Shown here piece after piece: positions 1 through 5,247 of a stretch of DNA of 5,349 nt. Position 1 is the first letter of the stretch, and each line of letters begins with the position of its first letter. The notes under the pieces were generated by a model. That model was not told the DNA's origin. It saw nothing but the letters and a program-made list of their open reading frames with translations, and ran no database searches. This DNA comes from Thermoprotei archaeon (GTDB taxonomy: Archaea > Thermoproteota > Thermoprotei > Thermofilales > B15-G2), in contig QMRV01000136.1 in the NCBI GenBank assembly GCA_003649445.1, forward strand, positions 1 to 5,349. The letters are read 5' to 3'. The position numbers and the translations under genes were made by a program.

Positions 1-25
1 CTAAACTTCTTTTTAGACCTAAGGT

Positions 26-114
26 GCCGGGGTGCCCGAGTGGACTAAGGGGCTGGCCTTGAGAGCCAGTGGGGCATGGTCCCCGCGCGGGTTCAAATCC
101 CGCCCCCGGCGCCA
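26..114 (+). tRNA. tRNA-Ser (anticodon UGA)
   Basis: A class II tRNA that folds completely. The acceptor stem pairs GCCGGGG (26-32) with CCCCGGC (104-110), followed by discriminator G111 and an encoded CCA (112-114). The anticodon stem pairs CTGGC (53-57) with GCCAG (65-69) around the loop CTTGAGA, which puts TGA at 60-62; this reads UCA serine codons. The long variable arm has GGGG (71-74) paired with CCCC (81-84), as expected for tRNA-Ser. The T arm is GCGGG/CCCGC (87-91 / 99-103) around the loop TTCAAAT. No intron is present in the anticodon loop. The stems are nearly all G:C in an otherwise AT-rich region, which suggests a thermophile. Only 25 nt of upstream sequence are visible, so no promoter can be called. 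Confidence 0.97.
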
Positions 115-141
115 AATCTTAAAAACTTAATGTCCATGGTC

Positions 142-917
142 TTACCTTCTATAGATTATTATTTTCAATTTCCCGCCTGAGATAGGGTCAGGGCCTAGTT
201 CTTCATTTACGCATCTTACAGCTTCATCCCAGCTCATGCCCTTAAGAAACACGTTATCAATAAGTTCTTTAAGGGCAAGATCCATGTAGTGTAGGCTTAC
301 AGCCCCTTCCCAACCTATAAAAATAGATAATCCTTTTTCAGCTAGCGTATCAGCTATTTCCTCGGTAAATAAGGAGTAGCAACTAGCTACGATAACTACA
401 GAATCTTCACCAAACTTGTTCCTAAGATATACCTCGAAAAACCTGGAAAGAACAGCTAAATACGTTTTATTTAAACCGTAAGGTCGTGCTCTCGCGACAA
501 GCCATGCTGTTTTCAAGTACGAGTATTCTTCACTCCACGGAAGACCTATGAATAAACCATTCACTCTAATCACTATTCCTTCAGAAGTTTTTCACAACAG
601 CTTTTCCTCCATGAGCTCTTAATATTACTAAAGAATAGTTTGTTAATTCTGAGTAGAGTTTCAAATCTACTTCGCTTCCATAAAAGAAATCTACTTCATA
701 ACCTGCCTTTTTAAGAACATCAACGATGTAGTTATCAAGCTCTAAGTTAGGGAAATCTATTGAGAGACTATCAGCAACTAAAGCTCTTCTCCGATAAACC
801 TTAACCTTCTCCCTTTGCTTCAATGTAAGAAAAAACGCTTACCAACGATATTACAATAGCTACGAGTAGAAGCATAACAATGATCTTGAAAACAGGAAAC
901 TTCCTAACGGAACTCAT
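142..917 (-). pseudogene. membrane-anchored caspase-fold (clan CD-like) protein, broken by two +1 frameshifts
   Basis: Three consecutive minus-strand reading frames join into one protein if two single extra bases are removed. The span is 776 nt; minus two bases it is exactly 258 codons, giving 257 residues. The start is ATG at 915-917, preceded by GGAG at 921-924. Residues about 9-30 form one hydrophobic membrane segment, so the rest is probably held at the cell surface. The next part has the pattern of a caspase-like fold: an RRALVADSLS strand, an AGYEVDFF strand, then LVILRAHGG with His102, and later VVIVASCYS with Cys179. His-Gly-Gly and a Cys after a hydrophobic strand match the catalytic dyad layout of clan CD peptidases. 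GWEGAVS and ELGPDP resemble conserved blocks I recall from archaeal caspase-like hypotheticals. The first shift lies between about 800 and 836 (A6 run 830-835, or the TT of the stop at 801-803); the second lies in the T5 run at 588-592, just after HGGKAVVK, so His and Cys are separated. Decay, recoding or sequencing error are all possible. The peptidase assignment is inference from fold pattern. Confidence 0.72.
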
Positions 918-938
918 GTACTCCAACCGTACAATAGT

Positions 939-975
939 TTTCAAACTAAATTGTTTAAAACAGTTTAGCTTGAAA
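939..975. promoter_or_regulatory. 37-bp near-perfect palindrome enclosing a TTTAAA box
   Basis: The arms 939-956 and 958-975 are complementary at 16 of 18 positions around a central A at 957; the mismatches are 945/969 and 951/963. The core contains TTTAAA (954-959), about 39 nt upstream of the ATG at 917 on the minus strand. An archaeal TATA element at that spot would put the transcription start near 930 and leave a short leader containing GGAG (921-924). The simplest reading is promoter plus overlapping operator for the caspase-fold gene; a DNA cruciform or RNA hairpin is the alternative. Confidence 0.6.
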
Positions 976-1040
976 CAGAAGAACGTTATCACAGACAGTG
1001 CCGACCTGGCAGACCAGCTAGATGCGCTTGCTTCATTAAA

Positions 1041-1931
1041 TTATTTTCTCCTTAAGTATCTTAGGCAAACGATACCCATTAGTGAAACTATGAGCAACGT
1101 TATGAACATAAATGTTTTAGCTTCTTCCCTATATGTTGTATTTTTGGCTAACTCCATGTCTGATAATGCTCCACCCACGACAGGTATTTCGCTTACCCTA
1201 ACCTCAGTGCCAATGATTACGCTAGGTTCAGGTCAACATACTTGCGCACGAGTATGTAATCTGTTCTTGACACTATTTCAGTAGCTCCCCATTTACCCCA
1301 TAATCCGATGTACTTAGGCACGAATTTGTTCTTAAACTCTCCTCTGTAATCCCATGGATTGTAAATTTCTTGTCTCCAATACCATTTGAAATCAGCATAA
1401 CCATTGTGCTCTATAACATCTACTCTGAGCCAAACTTGTGCATCAGCAATAGGTATTTCTGTGAACATGTCCTCAACACATTCTCCATTCCAGCAGCCTT
1501 CAACGCAGAGAGTATGTGTTACTGAAACACCTTCAGGACTATCCCTTTAAAAACCTACAATATACCACCCATTACCGTACCTTGGTTCTTCAAGAACGCC
1601 TAAGCCTACCTGATGGGTATCGGCATTTATCTCAATGGTGTTCGCCCAGAATTTAACCTCAATACTATACGATGTTAGTTCTATAGGGATTTCTCTGTAG
1701 AAACACTACAGCTTCGGCTCATAAATCTCGGCTCCATGGATCATTAACGTATTTGAAACCTATTTCAACGTGGCTATCTATAATGCCGTATCTTCCTGTA
1801 CCTGACTGCTCAGGGTTAAGGTGCCAGTCTTTCTTTGGTTTATCAATGAAATCATCAAAGAATACAAAGGTTAAAGTTCCATTAGCAGGAGAATTCCGTG
1901 TAAATAAGCTATTACTGGGACTTAAAGCCCC
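1041..1931 (-). pseudogene. decayed membrane-anchored surface protein with LamG/concanavalin-like (DUF2341-type) region
   Basis: Minus-strand coding sequence runs from about 1931 to the stop at 1041-1043 but changes frame twice and contains two in-frame stops. Read in order it gives TFVFFDDFIDKPKKDW, then SGTGRYGIIDSHVEIGF, then the +1 shift near 1730, a TAG at 1706-1708, SYSIEVKFWANTIEI, a TAA at 1547-1549, TLCVEGCWNGEC (three cysteines), GLWGKWGATEI, DYILVRKYVDLN, a -1 shift near 1225-1230, and PSVIIGTEV. The tail has a hydrophobic helix, TFMFITLLIVSLMGIVCL, closed by the basic RYLRRK, a typical C-terminal membrane anchor. The FFDDF start, the GxGxYxIxDSxV strand and the DYxxVRKYV closing block resemble LamG/concanavalin domains that accompany DUF2341 in archaeal secreted proteins. 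No signal peptide or start codon remains; the 5' end stops at the junction with the VIT remnant. The family call is by recollection of motifs, not by a search. Confidence 0.7.
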
Positions 1932-1945
1932 TTATGTGCCGAGTA
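1925..1945. other. probable deletion/rearrangement junction between two 5'-truncated divergent genes
   Basis: On the left, the minus-strand surface-protein frame opens only after a stop at 1932-1934 and lacks a start codon and signal peptide. On the right, the plus-strand ferritin-VIT frame enters in the middle of its ferritin-like domain (LTLTVKLMEAGERE), with the first helices missing. The two coding remnants therefore meet head to head with no intergenic DNA, no promoter and neither N-terminus. A single deletion across a shared divergent promoter region would produce exactly this; an inversion is possible. Confidence 0.5.
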
Positions 1946-2835
1946 CTTGGTTTAACACTAACAGTAAAACTCATGGAGGCGGGAGAAAGAGAAGCCATAA
2001 GATCATATGGAGTATTGCTTGAAATACCATACTTGACTTCTGAAGAAACAGAAAAACTAAGGAAAATATTAGAAGATGAAGTACTCCATGAGCAGGAACT
2101 TATTGAAGAGGAGGAAGCATTTAAGGACATATTAGGTCATATTAGAGATGCAGTATTGGGCATGAGCGATGGTTTAGTTAAGGTTCTTTCAGTTACGGCA
2201 GGATTAGCTGGTGCATACGGTAATCCGCTAAGTGTAGCTATCGGGGGAACTATTGTAGGTATTGCAGGTGCTCTTTCAACGGGTATAGGTGCCTTTACAA
2301 GCGTTAGAGCTTAAACGCAAATAAGCGGGAATTTTCTCTAGAGTAGGATTGGCTGCTAAATATGTTTCTCATGTTCTTCATCGCCGTGTAGTAGAATATA
2401 TGAGGAGAAAAGGGTTTAGTGAAAACGCTGCTAAAATCATTGCAAATGAAGCGCTTAAGAAAAAGAAACTATTAGAGAAAGTAATTGCTGAAGAAAATAC
2501 GGATTGAAAGAAGAGAAACTCGGCCAACCAGGTAAAGCTGGTTTATACACCAGTTTATTCCAGTTTATTCTATATCACAGGAGCCGTAATACCTCTTATT
2601 CCATATTACTTAAAACTCCATGCACAATATGCTCTTCCATTATCCTTCACGACAGCTACATTATTATTAGCCACAATGGGTTTTATAGTAGCTACAGTAA
2701 CTGAAATAAGCGTTAAAAGAAAAATGTTAGAAATGATAGTTAGCTGGACCCGGCTTAGCAGCATTAACATTTCTCGTAGGGAAATTAGCCTCATTAATCT
2801 TCGGTATAAGCGTAGAGCATATTTTCCATAGTTAA
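1934..2835 (+). pseudogene. decayed ferritin-like/VIT1-CCC1 family iron transporter
   Basis: Several plus-strand frames join into a VIT-family protein with an N-terminal ferritin-like part. The first frame (to the stop at 2312-2314) holds GEREAIRSYGVLLE and an ExxH motif (EVLH), then the VIT core MSDGLVKVLSVTAGLAG and a second membrane helix, GTIVGIAGALSTGIGAF. After that come a shift plus a further lesion at 2312-2345, a cytoplasmic stretch (KLLEKVIAEE), a -1 shift at the A4 run 2494-2497, helices YITGAVIPLIPYYL and FIVATVTEI, a 10-bp tandem duplication at 2551-2570, an extra base near 2740-2743, and the last helix LAALTFLVGKLASLIFGI before the stop at 2833-2835. VIT/CCC1 proteins export Fe2+ or Mn2+ from the cytosol, and ferritin-like N-terminal domains in such fusions sense or bind iron. 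Here the first ferritin helices are absent, and no frame makes a complete protein. The ATG at 1934 is only the first one available and is probably not the ancestral start. Convergent with the ferritin gene 11 nt downstream. Confidence 0.82.
2551..2570 (+). repeat. perfect 10-bp tandem duplication inside the VIT remnant
   Basis: CAGTTTATTC occurs twice back to back (2551-2560 and 2561-2570). Removing one copy restores the reading frame through TSLFYITGAVIPLIPY, the expected third membrane region of VIT. The duplication is therefore a frame-breaking lesion, most simply produced by replication slippage. Confidence 0.9.
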
Positions 2836-2846
2836 GAAAGTGTCTC

Positions 2847-3134
2847 TCACTTACCAATTAACTCTTTAACTTCTTTCTCCCCTTTTTCTAGCTCCTTTGC
2901 CTGTTCTTTATCAAGCATTTTGAGTAGTGCAAGAAATTCTCCGACATGTGTTTTCTCCTCTCCTGCTATGTCTTCAAATACTTTCTTGATTCTTTCATCA
3001 TCTATTGACCTCGCTAACTGCATGTAGAGATTAATAGCATCTAGCTCTGCTATTATGGCTAGTCTTAAAGCTTCAACTATTTCATCTTTAGAAAGTTTTT
3101 TAGGAACCAATTCTAGCGGGTTCTTAGCTAACAT
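2847..3134 (-). CDS. small ferritin-like protein, EncFtn-type (encapsulated ferritin-like)
   Basis: A 95-residue, largely helical protein, and intact. I start it at ATG 3132-3134 because AGGTG (3140-3144) lies 5 nt upstream and the family begins near this point; an in-frame ATG at 3167 would add an unlikely hydrophobic leader. Helix 1 is LRLAIIAELDAINLYMQLAR with Glu30 and Tyr37; helix 2 is VFEDIAGEEKTHVGEFLALL with Glu60 and His63. The Glu-(29)-Glu-x-x-His spacing equals that of the EncFtn ferroxidase ligands (Glu32, Glu62, His65 in the Rhodospirillum protein), a half-ferritin that assembles its di-iron site between subunits and oxidises Fe2+ inside encapsulin shells. The tail is charged (KELEKGEKEVKELIGK). 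In Pyrococcus the same domain is fused to the encapsulin shell; here it stands alone and the DNA downstream is the convergent VIT remnant, so the shell is absent from this window. A plain rubrerythrin-like half-ferritin is the alternative. Confidence 0.85.
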   Translation of the reverse strand: MLAKNPLELVPKKLSKDEIVEALRLAIIAELDAINLYMQLARSIDDERIKKVFEDIAGEEKTHVGEFLALLKMLDKEQAKELEKGEKEVKELIGK

Positions 3135-3166
3135 AGTAGCACCTAAAGAGATAATTATCAGCCACA

Positions 3167-3176
3167 CTATTAAGTT
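3167..3176 (-). promoter_or_regulatory. possible TATA box of the EncFtn-like gene
   Basis: On the minus strand CTTAATA lies within this span, about 38 nt before the chosen ATG at 3134. That would allow a transcription start near 3145 and a leader of about 10 nt carrying AGGTG. It is a weak match to the archaeal consensus. The rest of the 3135-3240 gap is AT-rich (for example ATTATTATAT near 3210-3222) with no other clear element. Confidence 0.35.
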
Positions 3177-3240
3177 ATGATGGCATCGTAGATATCAGCT
3201 TTGAAGAGCGATATAATAATGTGTTAAATACTATGCTATG

Positions 3241-4026
3241 TTAGAAAATGTTATCTAGAATTAACATTATAAGGAAACCAATAATTAACCCCAAACTAGC
3301 TTGTTTTTCATGACCTAAACGGTGGCTTTCAGGTATTATCTCATTACTCACAACATAGATCATAGCACCGCCTGCAGAAGCCATAGCATACGGCAATAGC
3401 ATGTGAGATATTGTAGTTAAATAAGCTCCTAAAACCCCGGCTACGGGCTCTACTAACCCTGTAAGTAGCGCTACCACAAATGAGTATCTTGCCGTATACC
3501 TCAATGTGGCCATTAGGGAAAAAGCTACAGCAAGGCCTTCAGGCGCGTTTTGCAACCCTATAGCTACGGCTAAAACTATAGCTTCTTTAATATTTCCAGT
3601 GCCGAATCCGACACCTACAGCTAAGCCTTCGGGTAAATTATGTATAGTTATTGCAAAAACGAAAAGCCATATCCTCCTAATTCTTAAGCGATGATATCCC
3701 TCTATACCCTTAATTAAATGTTCATGAGGTAAGTACTCGTTAGCTAGAAATATCATCATGACCCCTAAAATGATCCCCATTAGGGTTACGTAGAGTCCTC
3801 CAATGTCTAAGGCAGGTATTATTAGTGAGAAGAAGCTTGCAGCAAGCATTACTCCGGCACTGAATCCTAAAAGAGCATCTATGACTTTTTGCGGTATTTT
3901 CCTGAAGAAGAATACAGGTAAAGCGCCTATCCCTGTAGCAAGACCTGCAAGAAGACTACCTATAAATCCTCCTAAAACAGGGCATCTTAGAAAAATTTCT
4001 ATGACATCTATTATCAGTTTAAACAC
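3241..4026 (-). CDS. ZIP family divalent metal transporter, GufA subfamily
   Basis: An intact 261-residue membrane protein, the usual length for GufA/ZupT-type ZIP carriers, which move Zn2+, Fe2+ or Mn2+ into the cytoplasm. Eight hydrophobic segments are visible. The paired metal-site helices carry HNLPEGLAVGVGF (His129, Asn130, Glu133) and QNAPEGLAVAFSL (Gln159, Asn160, Glu163); the next helix has EPVAG (Glu193) and the seventh NEIIPESHR (Glu229, Glu233). The Q-N-x-P-E-G form of the fifth helix, instead of H-x-x-P-E, is characteristic of the GufA branch and of the structurally known Bordetella ZIP (Gln207, Glu211). A short histidine-containing loop (LPHEHLIKGIEGYH, about 99-112) before the fourth helix could bind incoming metal. 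The start is GTG at 4024-4026; a TAG sits directly upstream in frame, so no earlier start exists. No good Shine-Dalgarno precedes it, which suggests a short or absent leader. It reads toward the EncFtn-like gene, 106 nt away, consistent with shared metal physiology. The exact metal cannot be told. Confidence 0.95.
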   Translation of the reverse strand: MFKLIIDVIEIFLRCPVLGGFIGSLLAGLATGIGALPVFFFRKIPQKVIDALLGFSAGVMLAASFFSLIIPALDIGGLYVTLMGIILGVMMIFLANEYLPHEHLIKGIEGYHRLRIRRIWLFVFAITIHNLPEGLAVGVGFGTGNIKEAIVLAVAIGLQNAPEGLAVAFSLMATLRYTARYSFVVALLTGLVEPVAGVLGAYLTTISHMLLPYAMASAGGAMIYVVSNEIIPESHRLGHEKQASLGLIIGFLIMLILDNIF

Positions 4027-4136
4027 CTAAATACTGCATGGTTCTTCATCATGGTAACCTTAACTATTATTAGGTACTGCTTTACCCTACACCTTAAACC
4101 TCTCTTCAAACCACACATTACCCCTCTCATGATAGC

Positions 4137-4400
4137 CTAAAACCTCCCAATATCCAACAACATAATGTTCTTTAAAAAATACTTGTAAACAATATAACTT
4201 AGCCCTATAGGCACGTTTTCAATAAATAGCAATTTTTCAATATTTAAACCGAGAATCTCCGCTGTCGCTGAAGTTATTTCATAAACTAGCCTAGTTAAAT
4301 TCTCTATTGTGGAAAACACGTAATTAACATTTCTGCATACATAAATTGCCTCAATATTCTTACGTCTTAAACTTTGAATCTTCTTAAAATAACACTTCAT
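4137..4400 (-). CDS. hypothetical protein, 87 residues
   Basis: I do not recognise this protein. I start it at ATG 4398-4400 because AGGAGGT (4407-4413) sits 6 nt upstream, the strongest ribosome-binding site in the window; an in-frame ATG at 4445 would add 15 residues without such a site. The N-terminus is basic ([10 protein letters not shown]), the middle is [14 protein letters not shown] and [14 protein letters not shown], and the C-terminus is hydrophobic ([19 protein letters not shown], about 57-75), possibly one membrane-associated helix. Cysteines are at 3 and 22 only. It lies 110 nt upstream of the ZIP gene on the same strand, so co-transcription is possible but not shown. The good ribosome-binding site and single open frame support a real gene; it could still be a truncated piece of a larger one. 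Confidence 0.55.
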   Translation of the reverse strand: MKCYFKKIQSLRRKNIEAIYVCRNVNYVFSTIENLTRLVYEITSATAEILGLNIEKLLFIENVPIGLSYIVYKYFLKNIMLLDIGRF

Positions 4401-4406
4401 GAAATT

Positions 4407-4413
4407 ACCTCCT
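4407..4413 (-). promoter_or_regulatory. strong Shine-Dalgarno site AGGAGGT deciding a start
   Basis: AGGAGGT on the minus strand lies 6 nt before ATG 4398-4400, close to the optimum. It selects the 87-residue form of the neighbouring hypothetical protein over the longer alternative beginning at 4445. Confidence 0.75.
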
Positions 4414-4500
4414 ACCCCGCATTTTGTAATAGTCTTATTCAACATAGATGCTATAATAGTTAATATACATTACTTACACTTATAAGGAAAATTTTTCAGG

Positions 4501-4589
4501 CGAGAAATTAATGTGAGGATAGTTAATTTTTCGAACTATATAATTTGATTTTCATATTATATAATATTTCAAAATAACATAATTTCTCG
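4501..4589. repeat. three-copy TAATTTCTCG motif in the divergent intergenic region
   Basis: TAATTTCTCG is present at 4580-4589 on the plus strand and at 4501-4510 on the minus strand (a perfect 10-bp inverted pair). A third copy with one change, TAATTTTTCG, is at 4524-4533 on the plus strand. All three lie between the minus-strand hypothetical gene (start 4400) and the plus-strand peroxiredoxin remnant (start 4612), flanking the TATA-like elements. That arrangement suits binding sites of a DNA-looping regulator, but the region is very AT-rich and chance cannot be excluded. Confidence 0.45.
4554..4567 (+). promoter_or_regulatory. TATA-like element of the peroxiredoxin remnant
   Basis: ATATTATATAATAT is a perfect 14-bp palindrome centred about 51 nt before the ATG at 4612, allowing a transcription start near 4587. 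A second TATATAAT-like stretch is at 4536-4544. GGTG at 4600-4603 is a plausible ribosome-binding site for the remnant. The palindrome could serve either strand. Confidence 0.45.
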
Positions 4590-4611
4590 AATATTTGTTG
4601 GTGAAAATGTA

Positions 4612-4800
4612 ATGTTGCAACCAGACGCTAAAGCACCTTCATTTGAAATAGATGCCTACAATTCGAAAAAGATGAAGTTGTAAAGGTAAAGCTTGAAGAT
4701 TTCAAGCGTATCCATACTGGTGATTCATAGAAAATATATGGTACTCTTTTTTCTCTTTACCCTTAAGCGTAATACCTATGAAGATACTAAGTTTAAGTAT
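4612..4800 (+). pseudogene. peroxiredoxin (AhpC/TSA family) N-terminal remnant
   Basis: The ATG at 4612-4614 follows GGTG (4600-4603). The first frame reads MLQPDAKAPSFEIDAYNS and then meets TAA at 4681-4683. Supplying one base before the A5 run (4666-4670) continues as EKDEVVKVKLEDFK. This matches the usual archaeal peroxiredoxin opening (xVGDKAPDFE, then a KVKLxDF strand). The frame then stops at 4728-4730; in a third frame RKYMVLFFLF (about 4729-4758) resembles the GKWVVLFFYP strand that should come next. Nothing after it matches: the FTFVCPTE block with the peroxidatic cysteine is absent, so this cannot be an active peroxidase. The opening segment is convincing, the stretch after about 4710 is tentative. 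It ends against the convergent Lrp gene. The promoter region upstream looks better preserved than the coding sequence. Confidence 0.6.
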
Positions 4801-4802
4801 TT

Positions 4803-5231
4803 TTAGTCTTCTTTCACAACATCAAGTATTATAGCGGGACATACTCTCTTAACCCCCGGTAATCGTGCTATTTCCTTATGTATCTGCGCTAACTCATTAC
4901 CATCTTTACCCCAAATAGTTGCTACTATAACGTGGTCTCCTGAGGCAAGTGCTAAATATTTTACATAATCCTTCTCCTTAAGATATGAAAGCACATGAAA
5001 TATGTTTTCAGGTTCAACATCTATTCCTGTTATTGACACTGCATTATAGCCTAGTTTTTTGGGGTCAATAATAATTGTATATTTTCTTATTAATCCTAAT
5101 TGCTCTAACTTTCTAATTCTCTTAATAACAGCAACATCACTTATACCTACTATTTTAGCTATTTCACTATAAGGTGTTCTAGAGTTTTTTCGGAGTATTT
5201 CTAAAATCTTTAAATCTTTCTCATCAATCAT
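4803..5231 (-). CDS. Lrp/AsnC family transcriptional regulator
   Basis: An intact 142-residue regulator, the usual length for the family. The N-terminal winged helix-turn-helix is clear: DEKDLKILEILRKNSRTPYS, then EIAKIVGISDVAVIKRIRKL (about 23-42) and the wing GLIRKYTIIIDPKKLGY. The C-terminal RAM domain (about 64-140) forms the effector-binding, oligomerising beta-alpha-beta fold; its central turn reads ASGDHVIVA (96-104), where many relatives have GDYD, so the ligand pocket may differ. Family members bind amino acids or act without ligand, and often control their own promoter. I start at ATG 5229-5231, with AGGAG (5242-5246) 10 nt upstream; a TTG at 5235-5237 is in frame but only 4 nt from that site. 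It follows a minus-strand gene by 16 nt, so the two may be co-transcribed. It is convergent with the peroxiredoxin remnant. Targets cannot be read from sequence. Confidence 0.95.
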   Translation of the reverse strand: MIDEKDLKILEILRKNSRTPYSEIAKIVGISDVAVIKRIRKLEQLGLIRKYTIIIDPKKLGYNAVSITGIDVEPENIFHVLSYLKEKDYVKYLALASGDHVIVATIWGKDGNELAQIHKEIARLPGVKRVCPAIILDVVKED

Positions 5232-5241
5232 AAGCAATCAT

Positions 5242-5246
5242 CTCCT
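5242..5246 (-). promoter_or_regulatory. Shine-Dalgarno AGGAG of the Lrp/AsnC gene
   Basis: AGGAG on the minus strand follows the stop codon of the upstream partial gene (5248-5250) by one base. It is 10 nt from ATG 5231 and 4 nt from the alternative TTG 5237. The spacing favours the ATG. Confidence 0.6.
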
Positions 5247-5247
5247 A

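Noticed and set aside
26..114. tRNA-Ser as an attachment site of an integrated element
   Set aside because: No second copy of the tRNA 3' end and no integrase gene were seen in the window, so integration cannot be supported.
918..992. Upstream extension of the caspase-fold protein to codon 992
   Set aside because: It would translate the palindrome; the ATG at 917 has GGAG just upstream and gives a normal membrane anchor.
997..1040. Tiny minus-strand frame MKQAHLAGLPGRHCL and the CTGG/CCAG hairpin near 1006-1017
   Set aside because: Fifteen codons without a ribosome-binding site, and only a 4-bp stem; both are within chance expectation.
880..1284. Plus-strand open frame of 134 codons
   Set aside because: It runs antisense through the palindrome, the start of the caspase-fold gene and the 3' end of the surface-protein remnant; its translation has no domain-like pattern, while the minus strand does.
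1753..2022. Plus-strand open frame of 89 codons across the junction
   Set aside because: It overlaps both pseudogenes out of frame and has no recognisable sequence.
1912..2130. Serine-rich minus-strand open frame
   Set aside because: A serine-rich shadow (SSSSISSCSWSTSSS) produced by reading the glutamate-rich ferritin-like codons backwards.
2606..2857. Minus-strand open frame following the ferritin gene, checked as a possible encapsulin start
   Set aside because: It is the antisense of the VIT C-terminal helices and shows no encapsulin sequence.
3506..4030. Two plus-strand open frames inside the ZIP gene
   Set aside because: Antisense shadows of a strongly conserved membrane protein.
4747..4752. 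T6 tract as a terminator of the plus-strand remnant
   Set aside because: The run falls inside the tentative VLFF codons of the peroxiredoxin remnant and is not joined to other T-rich runs or a stem.
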